In this document: piece by piece, positions 7,466 through 15,197 of the stretch | Layout of the letters: every line of letters starts with the position of its first letter | How positions within the stretch are numbered: the stretch's first letter is position 1 | DNA from: Dehalococcoidia bacterium UBA6808 | Lineage (GTDB): Bacteria; Chloroflexota; Dehalococcoidia; GIF9; UBA5629 | Direction of reading: 5' to 3' | NCBI GenBank assembly: GCA_002452695.1 | Contig: DKFA01000045.1 | Coordinates: 1,513-29,435, forward strand | Length of the DNA: 27,923 bases | Position numbers and translations under genes: made by a program | Notes under the pieces: generated by a model | What the model saw: the letters and a program-made list of their open reading frames with translations, nothing else | Databases searched by the model: none | What the model was told of the DNA's origin: nothing

Positions 7466-9199
7466 ATGTCGAGTAAAAGTGAGTTTATCCCGGCCTGGTG
7501 CGAGACGGAGGCGCCTGTCCGCTCATTCCGCAGCCTGATCAAATACGGTGATCCCAGGGGATTCAAACACCCCAATGCCGGTATGTACAGGCTGCTCAAG
7601 CAAACGTTTAGCATGAGTGACGACGATTTCAGGACGCCCAGCCTGGATATGGAGCAGTTTGACATAAATATAGATCCGAAAATGCCCGAAGCGCAGCTAA
7701 CAGAGCTGGCCGCGCTGGTTGGAGAAGGCAACAGTTTCACCGATACCTATACGAGGACGCGTGTCTCGTATGGCGGCGGTATGATAGATGCGTTGCGCCT
7801 GCGGCACAGGGTAGTGGAGAACCTGCCGGATATCATGCTCTGCCCTCGTAACAGCGAGGATGTTGCCGGCATCGTGAAATATTGTGACGAAAAACGCATC
7901 CCTCTGTATGTGGCGGCAGGAAATACCAGCGTGACGCGGGGTAAGGAGGCTGTCGCCGGGGGCGTCTGCCTGGATATGTGCGCCCATATGAACAGGGTTC
8001 TGTCGATCAATGAGGTCAATCAGACCGTCACCGTCCAGCCGGGCATCATGGGTCCCGAGCTTGAGCAAATTTTGAATAATGCCCCGAAGGGCCTAGGCGC
8101 TAAGAAACGCTATACGGTCGGGCACTTCCCTCAGTCCTTCGAACATTCTGCGGTGGGTGGATGGGTTGTAACGAGAGGAGCAGGGCAGAACTCTACCTAC
8201 TACGGCAAGATTGAGGACATGGTCATCTCGCAGGAATATGTCACCCCGATAGGGGAGCTCAAGACCTGCGATTACCCCCGCAGCGCCACCGGGCCTGACT
8301 TTGATCAAATCATGATCGGCAGCGAGGGTACTTTCGGTATCCTGACCGCGGTAACTTTAAGGTTGTGCCTTTACATGCCGGAAAACCGCCGCCGTTTCTC
8401 CTTCCTGTTCAAATCCTGGGGCGACGCCCTCGGCGCCTGCCGCGAAGTGATGCAGTCCGAGTGTGGTTTCCCCTCCGTCTTCCGCCTGTCGGACCCCGAG
8501 GAGACGGATGTGGCCATGCGCATGTACCATGTGCATGGTACCCCCGTGGACTCAGCGCTGCGATTGCTGGGTTACCAGCCCATGCAGCGCTGCATCCTGC
8601 TGGGCACGGCCGACGGGGAGAAACATTTTGCCGCCAATGTCTGCAGCAAGGTGAAGCAGACCTGCCGCAAATATGGGGCATTTGACCTCGGCATCGCGGG
8701 AGTCACCCGGTCCTGGGAGAAGAGCCGCTTCACCGATCCTTTCATGCGAGAAGATATGATGGATTTTGGTATATTGATTGACACGCTGGAATGCGCTGTG
8801 ACCTGGGAGTCTCTGCCCAGTGTGCATGAGCAGGTGAGGGCAGTAATCAAAGGCCGTCCGCGGACTATCTGTATGACGCACCTGTCGCACGCCTATCCCC
8901 AGGGGTGCAACCTGTATTTTATCTTCATTGCTAAAATGTCGGAGATCAATGATTATCTTCAACTGCAGTACAGCGTGCTGGATGCCATACTCAAGGCAGG
9001 GGCCTCTATGAGCCATCATCATGGCATCGGCAAACAGACGGGGCCCTGGCTGGAAGCCCAGATAGGCAGGCAGCAGATGGATATCATACGTGTATTACGG
9101 GACCACTTTGACCCGCACCATATCATGAACCCGGGCGGTACGCTGGGTCTGGATATGACTGAAGAACAAAAAGAGAAGCGATGGGGATTCCGGAACTGA
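7466..9199 (+). CDS. Alkyl-DHAP-synthase-like FAD oxidoreductase
   Basis: A 577-residue flavoprotein with an N-terminal FAD-binding domain (about 115-300) and a C-terminal FAD-linked oxidase domain. It matches the alkyldihydroxyacetonephosphate synthase family closely: GHFPQSFEHSAVGGWVVTR in the FAD domain, TRSWEKSRFTDPFMRE and DTLECAV in the cap, a conserved Tyr in GCNLYFIF, and the triple His motif SHHHGIGK (H517-H519). In eukaryotes this enzyme replaces the acyl group of acyl-DHAP with a fatty alcohol, making the ether bond. No acyl-DHAP-forming acyltransferase or fatty-alcohol gene is visible here. The neighbour GlpD would produce DHAP, which supports the assignment. A glycolate- or lactate-oxidase-like function is a weaker alternative. 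GAGGAGG lies just before the ATG; the next gene starts 20 bases after the stop. Confidence 0.8.
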   Translation: MSSKSEFIPAWCETEAPVRSFRSLIKYGDPRGFKHPNAGMYRLLKQTFSMSDDDFRTPSLDMEQFDINIDPKMPEAQLTELAALVGEGNSFTDTYTRTRVSYGGGMIDALRLRHRVVENLPDIMLCPRNSEDVAGIVKYCDEKRIPLYVAAGNTSVTRGKEAVAGGVCLDMCAHMNRVLSINEVNQTVTVQPGIMGPELEQILNNAPKGLGAKKRYTVGHFPQSFEHSAVGGWVVTRGAGQNSTYYGKIEDMVISQEYVTPIGELKTCDYPRSATGPDFDQIMIGSEGTFGILTAVTLRLCLYMPENRRRFSFLFKSWGDALGACREVMQSECGFPSVFRLSDPEETDVAMRMYHVHGTPVDSALRLLGYQPMQRCILLGTADGEKHFAANVCSKVKQTCRKYGAFDLGIAGVTRSWEKSRFTDPFMREDMMDFGILIDTLECAVTWESLPSVHEQVRAVIKGRPRTICMTHLSHAYPQGCNLYFIFIAKMSEINDYLQLQYSVLDAILKAGASMSHHHGIGKQTGPWLEAQIGRQQMDIIRVLRDHFDPHHIMNPGGTLGLDMTEEQKEKRWGFRN

Positions 9200-9218
9200 T
9201 TAGCCGGGGGAGGAAATT

Positions 9219-10772
9219 ATGCCTGATAACCTGCTTGCGATAGATGTGGGTACCCAGAGCGCGAGGGCGCTTCTGTTCGACCCTCAGGGAAAGATCCTGG
9301 CCAGAAGCCGCGTGATTTACGAACCGTATTACTCTACTGCGCCCGGTCTGGCCGAGCAGAAAGCTGAGGTCTACTGGGACGCCTTGTGCAGGGCCTGCAA
9401 GGCGCTGTGGCGCATGGAAGGGGTAGTTAAGGACAGTGTGGCGGCAGTGGCGTTGACCACGCAGCGGAGCACCGTCGTCAACGTCGATGAAAAGGGTCGT
9501 CCGCTCAGGCCGGCTTTGCACTGGCTGGACCAGCGCCGGACGGAGGGCTTGCCTCCCCTCAAGGGCTGGTGGGGCCTGGCCTTTACGCTGGCCGGCGCCA
9601 AAGACACGGTCGGCTATCTGCAGGCTGAAGCAGAAGCCAACTGGCTGCGCGTCAATGAGCCTGACGTATGGAACAATACGTATAAATATATCTTCTTGTC
9701 CGGTTACCTGACCTTCCTGCTCACCGGCCGCTTTGTCGATTCGGTGGGGTGCCAGGTAGGATATGTGCCGTTTGATTACAAGCGCCAGCGCTGGGAGGCG
9801 AAATGGGGTTGGAAATGGCAGGCTGTGCCGGTCGAGCCGCGCATGTTGCCTGAGCTTGTTCCCCAGGCGCAGCCGCTGGGAAAGATCACCGCCGAAGCGG
9901 CGGAAGCTACCGGCATACCTGCAGGCACGCTGCTGATCGCCGCCGCTGCCGACAAGGCCTGTGAGGTGATCGGAGCCGGCGCGCTGGAACCGCATGTAGC
10001 CTGCCTGAGCTACGGGACTACGGCGACAATCAACACCACGCATGAAAAGTATATCGAGGTCATTCCCCTCCTGCCTGCCTATCCCTCGGCTGTGCCCGGC
10101 CTGTATAACCTGGAGATACAGATCTACCGCGGCTACTGGATGGTGAGCTGGTTCAAGAACGAGTTCGGTCTGCGTGAGCAACAACTGGCGGCCGCTAAGG
10201 AAATGGAGGCGGAGGCCTTCTTTGACGATCTGATCAGGAGCGTGCCGCCGGGATCACATGGTCTGGTGCTGCAACCCTACTGGTCGCCGGGACTGGTCTT
10301 CCCAGGACCCGAGGCGCGCGGCGCCGTGATCGGTTTCGGAGACGCGCATACACGCGCCCATTTCTACCGCGCCATACTGGAGGGGTTGGCCTATGCGCTT
10401 AGAGACGGCAAGGAACGTACCGAGAAGAGGAGCGGTATCAAGATCACCGACCTGCGCGTGGCCGGCGGCGGCAGCCAGAGCGATGCCGCGATGCAGCTTA
10501 CTGCCGATATCTTTGGGCTTTCCGCCTGCCGGGCGCATATTTATGAAGCATCGGGCCTGGGCGCGGCTATTGTGGCCGCCGTAGGAGCGAAGATACATCC
10601 GGACTTCAAGACCGCTGTGAAGGAGATGACCCACCTCGGCCGGGCCTTCGATCCCAATCCGCAGGCGCGCGAGATCTATGATGGATTGTATAAAGAGGTC
10701 TACCGCAAGATGTACGGCAGGCTCAAGCCGCTTTACTGCAGCATCCGGGACATGTCACTGAGGAAGAGGTAA
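9219..10772 (+). CDS. FGGY-family carbohydrate/glycerol kinase
   Basis: A 517-residue FGGY kinase: N-terminal ATPase motif LLAIDVGTQSARALLFD, TTQRSTVVN and HWLDQRRT in the first domain, AAADKACEVIGAGAL with the catalytic-type Asp, SYGTTATI, and the adenine-site GGGSQSDAAMQLTAD. These kinases phosphorylate polyols or sugars. Classical glycerol kinase has NQRET where this protein has TTQRST, so the glycerol-binding Glu is replaced by Ser. Operon position after glpD suggests glycerol or a related three-carbon or alkylglycerol substrate, but this is inference. GGGGGAGGAAATT precedes the ATG. Its last 18 bases overlap the end of the convergent SCP2-membrane gene. Confidence 0.82.
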   Translation: MPDNLLAIDVGTQSARALLFDPQGKILARSRVIYEPYYSTAPGLAEQKAEVYWDALCRACKALWRMEGVVKDSVAAVALTTQRSTVVNVDEKGRPLRPALHWLDQRRTEGLPPLKGWWGLAFTLAGAKDTVGYLQAEAEANWLRVNEPDVWNNTYKYIFLSGYLTFLLTGRFVDSVGCQVGYVPFDYKRQRWEAKWGWKWQAVPVEPRMLPELVPQAQPLGKITAEAAEATGIPAGTLLIAAAADKACEVIGAGALEPHVACLSYGTTATINTTHEKYIEVIPLLPAYPSAVPGLYNLEIQIYRGYWMVSWFKNEFGLREQQLAAAKEMEAEAFFDDLIRSVPPGSHGLVLQPYWSPGLVFPGPEARGAVIGFGDAHTRAHFYRAILEGLAYALRDGKERTEKRSGIKITDLRVAGGGSQSDAAMQLTADIFGLSACRAHIYEASGLGAAIVAAVGAKIHPDFKTAVKEMTHLGRAFDPNPQAREIYDGLYKEVYRKMYGRLKPLYCSIRDMSLRKR

Positions 10773-11903
10773 CACCAGCCAGACCAGCAGCAGTATGGCT
10801 GCGGCCACCGCCAGCCCTGCGTAGCCCCATGACCTCAGCGCTGCCATCGTTTTGTCGATGTCGGGGAATTTCCTGTCGAGCGCTCCCTTCTGGTAACGCG
10901 CAGTGAAAATGGCAGCCGGTATGATCAGCAGGTAACGCACAGCGGTAAAGGGGATGAAGAGGTCCGGGTAGAGTCGGGCCGCGATGCCGAAGCTGCTGGC
11001 GATGATGAACTGCCAGCCCCAGACCAGGCTGATGGCCAGGTTGGGATGTATGAACATGCTGTTGCTCCACAGCTTCCTGACGTAACCCCATTTGGAATAC
11101 TCTGCACAGAAAGGCAGCTTGATCAGAGGCGCCAGCGAGACGAGCCATAGAATTGCCATGAACAGGGAGCCGGTTATAGATCCCCAGGCCAGAAATACCG
11201 GGAGACGCATGACGGGCGCCAGCGCCAGTGCAAGCAGGAAGAAGCACCAGCTTGCTACCTCGATCCAGACGGGGCTGTTGTAGATTACCCTGTAGATGAT
11301 TACGGCTGTCATCAGCGCCAGCGGTATGGCCGAACCAATCCAGGGGTTGAGGGAGCTGATATCAAAGCAGATCCAGTAGAACGTCCAGATGGCAAAGAAT
11401 ACCGTCATCCAGCCCATCCCGCTGAGGGGTATGGGTCCCGCCGGGCGGACCCCTGCCGGGCTGTTGGATATCTCCGCGTGAGACTTATGCTGGAAGAGGG
11501 GGAAAAGCTGGCCCTGTAAGGGGGCGCTGTTATCGTAAATAGTGAAATCTTCTGGTGATTTGAATATCTCGCCCATTTTTATCAATGTGCCGATGTCGCC
11601 GTTGGCCTTATAGAGCCCTTTAAACAGGGCATCCTGACCAGAGAGTTGCCCGTTGCTTACCTGCAGCCATACTTCCGATGGCGTGTCGATGGTCAGTGTC
11701 GCAGCCGGGGCAACTCCCGTGTGGAATGTGCAGTTGCCGCCGTCGATCTTGAGATAGTACCGGCCCGGCTCCTTACCGCTGACGTTGAACTGGATGACGG
11801 CCTGAAGGCCTTCCGCAGCGGCAGGGTTGAAGATCAGGGGCATACCCTCGATGGTCTGCCTCAAATTAAGTTCTTTAGGTAATGAAGCTGTATTGGCAGG
11901 CAT
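10755..11903 (-). CDS. SCP2-domain protein fused to a seven-helix membrane region
   Basis: A 382-residue protein with no exact function I recognise. Residues about 20-112 form an SCP2-type sterol/lipid-carrier domain (IQFNVSGKEPGRYYLKI, TIDTPSEVWLQV, KGLYKANGDIGTLIKM). After a Pro-rich linker come about seven hydrophobic helices (near 164-184, 188-206, 213-231, 236-262, 287-308, 315-335, 358-380). SCP2 domains bind lipids; attachment to an integral membrane unit suggests lipid handling at the membrane. AAGGAG at 11913-11918 overlaps the stop codon of the upstream gene, so translation is probably coupled. It is the third gene of the TetR operon, and its SCP2 domain is clearly homologous to the one at the end of the upstream protein. 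Confidence 0.8.
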   Translation of the reverse strand: MPANTASLPKELNLRQTIEGMPLIFNPAAAEGLQAVIQFNVSGKEPGRYYLKIDGGNCTFHTGVAPAATLTIDTPSEVWLQVSNGQLSGQDALFKGLYKANGDIGTLIKMGEIFKSPEDFTIYDNSAPLQGQLFPLFQHKSHAEISNSPAGVRPAGPIPLSGMGWMTVFFAIWTFYWICFDISSLNPWIGSAIPLALMTAVIIYRVIYNSPVWIEVASWCFFLLALALAPVMRLPVFLAWGSITGSLFMAILWLVSLAPLIKLPFCAEYSKWGYVRKLWSNSMFIHPNLAISLVWGWQFIIASSFGIAARLYPDLFIPFTAVRYLLIIPAAIFTARYQKGALDRKFPDIDKTMAALRSWGYAGLAVAAAILLLVWLVLPLPQ

Positions 11904-11916
11904 TTTTTAATTCTCC

Positions 11917-12969
11917 TTAATCGTTGCCGAAAACCATCATCAGTGTGATATCGCCGTTGGCCCTGTATTTGCCGTCCATCAGCGCCTGTCCGCCGTCCTG
12001 CTTGCCCTGGATGATATCGGCCCAGACTTCAAACGGCCCATCTATGGTGCAGTCGGCCTTGCTGGCTATGCCTATATGCGGGACGCAGCCGCTGCTGTCC
12101 ATCGTAAGGTAGCAGGAACCCGCTTTTTCGCCGTTGAAGTTGAACTGCAGCGTCCCCTGCTTGTCACCGAGTTTGAGCGGATTGAAAGCGAAAGCCAGCA
12201 GCTCTGCCAGCATTTCGACGGAAGCGGGCCTGGGGGCGCCGCCCTGCCTGGATGCTGAGGCCATGGTTGTCCCGTCATCGATCAGGGACTGCCACATTAT
12301 ATTGCCGGCGGATGCCAGGGTTTCGGGTGTAGTGAGGGGCTGCCTGATGCGTGCCATAGTCTCCGGGGAGACATGTTTTTGCAGTATGATCTCCCTGCCG
12401 GCCTGCTCGGTGGCCGCCAGGATGGCAGACCTCTTCCCGGAATGGATCAAGCCTTCGGCCGCGCCCCGGTAGATCTCGGCCAGCAGGCCGCCATCTTTGC
12501 CGAAGACGAACCGGGTCCAGTATGAAAGGGCATCGAAGACCGTGTCCTCGGGAAAACCGGCCACGGACAGCATAACGGTCGCAGGGGGCCTGCTGCGCAG
12601 CGGGTGCCCGGTTCTGTCGCCTTCCCTGACCAGGTAGGGCTGCAGGACAGGCAGCGTGCGCTCGATGAAGGCTTTCATATCGGCGTTGACCGTGAAGTGA
12701 TAGAGCGGTGTGGCATACACCACGATATCGGCAGCCAGCCATTTAGGGAACAGCTCCAGCGCCATGTCGTCCTTTTGGACGCATACGCCCGGCGTTTTCG
12801 TCCAGCAGGTAAAGCAACCCAGGCAATGGTTGATCTTCTTTTGCCGCAGGTTAACGGTCTCGACTTCGGCGCCTGCGTCCTGCATGCCTTTGACCAGGGG
12901 CGCCAGCATCATCTCGGTCTTGCTTTGCCCCCCGCCCCTCGGGCTGGAATTTATTGCCAGCACTTTCAT
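11917..12969 (-). CDS. Flavodoxin-like FMN reductase fused to an SCP2 domain
   Basis: A 350-residue two-domain protein. Residues 1 to about 190 form a flavodoxin-like NAD(P)H-dependent FMN reductase domain, starting MKVLAINSSPRGGGQSKTEMM (FMN phosphate loop). It carries the CLGCFTCWTKTPGVCVQKDDM Cys motif (C49, C52, C55, C63) seen in the iron-sulfur-flavoprotein/WrbA-like group. Residues about 255-350 form an SCP2 lipid-carrier domain (LQFNFNGEKAGSCYL, TIDGPFEVWADI, KYRANGDITLMM). The fusion suggests a redox reaction on a bound lipid-like ligand, but the substrate is unknown. GGAGG at 12976-12980, 6 bases before ATG 12969, sets the start; a longer frame runs to 13050 inside tetR. It lies 19 bases downstream of tetR. 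Confidence 0.85.
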   Translation of the reverse strand: MKVLAINSSPRGGGQSKTEMMLAPLVKGMQDAGAEVETVNLRQKKINHCLGCFTCWTKTPGVCVQKDDMALELFPKWLAADIVVYATPLYHFTVNADMKAFIERTLPVLQPYLVREGDRTGHPLRSRPPATVMLSVAGFPEDTVFDALSYWTRFVFGKDGGLLAEIYRGAAEGLIHSGKRSAILAATEQAGREIILQKHVSPETMARIRQPLTTPETLASAGNIMWQSLIDDGTTMASASRQGGAPRPASVEMLAELLAFAFNPLKLGDKQGTLQFNFNGEKAGSCYLTMDSSGCVPHIGIASKADCTIDGPFEVWADIIQGKQDGGQALMDGKYRANGDITLMMVFGND

Positions 12970-12988
12970 AGTGAACCTCCAGATTATT

Positions 12989-13570
12989 TTAATATTCGTT
13001 GAAAGCGTCCAGGATAACGGCCCTGCCGGTGTCGTGGATAAGGTTTTCAATGGCTTTTTCGCTATTGTCGGGAAGGGCGTTGCTGTTGGCCAGGACCGCT
13101 ATACCGTGTGTAAAAATCCACATTTTCAGCAGGATGGACTCCCTCTTTGGCCCGTCCAGCCCTGACAGCATGGGGTCTTTTCCCATGCCGGGCAGCAGGT
13201 TTTCGAAGGCCATCTGCCGGGGGTTTCTGCTTTTCCTGCCGCGCCGCGGATCGCGGCCGGCATCCATGAACAGGAAGCGGAACAGGTGCTTTTCATTGCG
13301 GGCGAACATCACGTAGCCGAGACCCATATCCAGGAAGGGGCTGTCGGTGCGTTTGGTGTTCTGATATGCCAGCAGAAGTTCCGTGGCCTTTTCCTTGATG
13401 TCATCCCTCAGTTGCCGCATCGATTTCAAGTAAGAATAAATAGGCATGGTCGAGCAATTCAGTTCCCGCGCCAGCGACCTGGCCGACAGCTTTTCTATGC
13501 CGTGGGACCTGACCACCTTGAAGGCGGCCTGGATGAACATCTCCCTTGTGAATATGCTTTGTGGCGGCAT
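12989..13570 (-). CDS. TetR-family transcriptional regulator
   Basis: A 193-residue TetR/AcrR repressor. The N-terminal DNA-binding domain reads FTREMFIQAAFKVVRSHGIEKLSARSLARELNCSTMPIYSYLKS when followed through residues 7-50, with the helix-turn-helix at about 28-47. The C-terminal half is a helical ligand-binding domain of unknown ligand. It is the first gene of the operon with the two SCP2 proteins, and a perfect inverted repeat lies 18 bases upstream of its start codon. The likely scheme is autoregulation with relief by a small hydrophobic ligand, which is inference. Confidence 0.9.
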   Translation of the reverse strand: MPPQSIFTREMFIQAAFKVVRSHGIEKLSARSLARELNCSTMPIYSYLKSMRQLRDDIKEKATELLLAYQNTKRTDSPFLDMGLGYVMFARNEKHLFRFLFMDAGRDPRRGRKSRNPRQMAFENLLPGMGKDPMLSGLDGPKRESILLKMWIFTHGIAVLANSNALPDNSEKAIENLIHDTGRAVILDAFNEY

Positions 13571-13587
13571 ATCTTTCTTCCCCAGTT

Positions 13588-13619
13588 AAATAACATATGT
13601 AATATAACATATGTTATTT
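13588..13619. promoter_or_regulatory. Perfect inverted repeat, likely TetR operator
   Basis: Two 13-base arms, AAATAACATATGT and its exact complement ACATATGTTATTT, are separated by 6 bases (AATATA). The site lies 18 bases upstream of the tetR start codon, where the promoter or early transcript must be. Size, symmetry and position are typical of a TetR-family operator controlling its own operon. Confidence 0.75.
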
Positions 13620-13681
13620 GGGATGTCAAGCGATAAAAAAGGGAAGTTTTAAATCCTAAATCCTGAGCGCTAATCGCTGAA

Positions 13682-13713
13682 CAAATACCAAATACCAAAA
13701 CACAAATTCCAAA
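13682..13713. repeat. Inverted partner of the 32-base tandem repeats
   Basis: This stretch carries CAAATACCAAATACCAAAA followed by CAAATTCCAAA. Its complement has the same words (TTTGGAATTTG, TTTTGGTATTTGG) as the tandem repeats at 14004-14113, so related repeats flank the 13714-14003 segment in inverted orientation. Confidence 0.6.
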
Positions 13714-13717
13714 CAAG

Positions 13718-13888
13718 TTCAGATGTCTGGACATGACAGCTACGAAGAATGACCTAAATACTGTTGCATTTTAAGTACCTAAACCAGCTTGGTGCCACCT
13801 ATCCCGGTAGCGACTTGCCCCTTCGTTACGAGGTCGCTGTGCACCATTCTAAGGTAGTCGCATAAGCCCCGATGTCCAGACATCTGAA
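13718..13888. repeat. Segment bounded by a perfect 17-base inverted repeat
   Basis: TTCAGATGTCTGGACAT at 13718-13734 is the exact reverse complement of ATGTCCAGACATCTGAA at 13872-13888. The 137 bases between them hold no credible gene but include a smaller near-complementary pair (GTAGCGAC and GTCGCTG). It may be a small non-autonomous mobile element or the decayed end of an insertion sequence. The following stretch (13889-14003) shows nothing recognisable apart from the motif pair GCTACATTTTGCATCCG and TTTTAGCTACC. Confidence 0.5.
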
Positions 13889-14003
13889 TTTTGGTGCACT
13901 CTTGTTATACTCGGTTCACTGTCCCTGTCAAGCACTTTTCTGGCTACATTTTGCATCCGTTTTAGCTACCATTCAGCTATAAAATAGCGGGGAACTTCGG
14001 TTT

Positions 14004-14113
14004 GGAGCTTGGAATTTGATTGGATTTTGGTATTTGGAGCTTGGAATTTGATTGGACTTCGGATTTAGCGCTTGGAATTTGATTGGATTTTGGTATTTGG
14101 AGCTTGGAATTTA
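14004..14113 (+). repeat. About 32-base tandem repeat, 3.5 copies
   Basis: Units begin near 14004, 14036, 14067 and 14099 (last one partial) and share GCTTGGAATTTGATTGGA followed by a TTTTGGTATTT-type half. Copy 2 differs from the others (ACTTCGGATTT). There are no spacers, so this is not a CRISPR array. It ends directly before the promoter of the glycan locus. Confidence 0.8.
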
Positions 14114-14121
14114 ATGTTTGT

Positions 14122-14150
14122 TTGCCCTTATAGCTGTCGGCGGCTATAAT
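14122..14150 (+). promoter_or_regulatory. Promoter of the polysaccharide locus
   Basis: TTGCCC at 14122-14127 and a perfect TATAAT at 14145-14150 are separated by exactly 17 bases. The predicted transcript starts near 14157, which rules out the TTG at 14118 as start of the first glycosyltransferase and supports GTG 14190. Confidence 0.65.
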
Positions 14151-14189
14151 CTACGGGATAGTTTGATAAATCGTGCCAGGAAGCGGGAA

Positions 14190-15197
14190 GTGGAAAAACA
14201 GCCGCCCAGAATATCCGTCATCATTGTCAACTATAACGGCCTTTCCTATCTCGATACCTGCCTGTCATCGGTATTGCGGCAGGATTATCCCGACTACGAG
14301 GTCATCTTTGTCGACAATGCCTCCACCGACGGCAGCCTCGAGTATATCCGCGCCAAATATCCCGGCCTGATATTTATCGCCAACAGCGTCAACACCGGCT
14401 ATTCCGGCGGCGTCAATGCCGGGCTGGCGATCGCCAGGGGTGAATATGTAGTGCCTCTCAACATGGATACCGAGGTCGCGGAAAACTGGCTGTCGGAGCT
14501 GGTCAAATTCATGGATGCCCATCCCCTGGCGGGTGCGGCCTGTCCCAAGGTGCTGATCCTGGGGCAGCCCGGGGTGATCAATTGCACCGGGCTTAACCTG
14601 CATGTCTCGGGGCTGGGCTTTTGCCGCCAGTTGCACCACCATGATCAACCCGGGGGAGAGCCGCAGCCTGTCAACGGCATCAGCGGGTGCTCCTACATGA
14701 TCAAAGCCGATCTCCTCCGTCGGATGGGCGGCGCCCCTGAATACTGCTTCATGTATAACGACGATGTGGTCATATCATGGCTGCTGGCGCTGATGGGTTA
14801 CAAGCTGTATTACCTGCCTTCCTCCGTTATTTATCACCGGTACCGGCTCAGCATGACGCCGGAGAAGTTCTACCACCTGGAGAAGAACCGCATCTACCTC
14901 ATGCTCTCCATCTTCCACTGGCACACGGCGCTGCTGTTATCCCCCCTGCTGCTGGCCATCGAGGCGGCGATCTTTGTCTACAGCGTCATCAAGGGCTGGC
15001 CCTACCCCCGTTCCAAAATGGGCGCCTACCTGGCGGCCTTCCGCGAGCGGAAATATATCGGCCGGCTGCGCCGGTTCTATGCGACATTGCGCAGGGTGTC
15101 GGACTGGGAGCTGCTGCGCGTGATGAGCTGGAATCTGGAGTGGGAGCAGCTCTTCGGCATCGTCCGTTACCGCTTCAGGGAGGGTCCCCGTGTCTGA
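14190..15197 (+). CDS. GT2-family glycosyltransferase, first of locus
   Basis: A 335-residue family-2 glycosyltransferase. The nucleotide-sugar-binding core is clear: ISVIIVNYNGLSYLDTCL, EVIFVDNASTDGS, NTGYSGGVNAGL, and a metal-binding NMDTE in place of DxD. Acceptor-side signatures NGISGCSYMIK and YNDDV follow. A hydrophobic stretch near HTALLLSPLLLAIEAAIFVY suggests membrane association at the C-terminal side. The sequence type is that of rhamnosyl- and related transferases building bacterial surface glycans. I chose GTG 14190, preceded by AGGAAG at 6 bases, because the longer frame (TTG 14118) overlaps a strong promoter. The stop overlaps the next start by 8 bases, so the two genes are translationally coupled. 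Confidence 0.88.
   Translation: MEKQPPRISVIIVNYNGLSYLDTCLSSVLRQDYPDYEVIFVDNASTDGSLEYIRAKYPGLIFIANSVNTGYSGGVNAGLAIARGEYVVPLNMDTEVAENWLSELVKFMDAHPLAGAACPKVLILGQPGVINCTGLNLHVSGLGFCRQLHHHDQPGGEPQPVNGISGCSYMIKADLLRRMGGAPEYCFMYNDDVVISWLLALMGYKLYYLPSSVIYHRYRLSMTPEKFYHLEKNRIYLMLSIFHWHTALLLSPLLLAIEAAIFVYSVIKGWPYPRSKMGAYLAAFRERKYIGRLRRFYATLRRVSDWELLRVMSWNLEWEQLFGIVRYRFREGPRV

Noticed and set aside
6468..7466. 332-codon open frame on the minus strand
   Set aside because: It lies antisense to glpD, has no recognisable domain and reflects codon bias of the real gene.
9123..10184. 353-codon open frame on the minus strand
   Set aside because: It is antisense to the FGGY kinase with no domain or ribosome binding site; a shadow frame.
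14004..14113. Possible CRISPR array
   Set aside because: The repeats are directly adjacent with no unique spacers and there are no cas genes nearby.
14118..14189. N-terminal extension of the first glycosyltransferase from TTG 14118
   Set aside because: The extension contains a well-spaced promoter and lacks a ribosome binding site; GTG 14190 is better placed.
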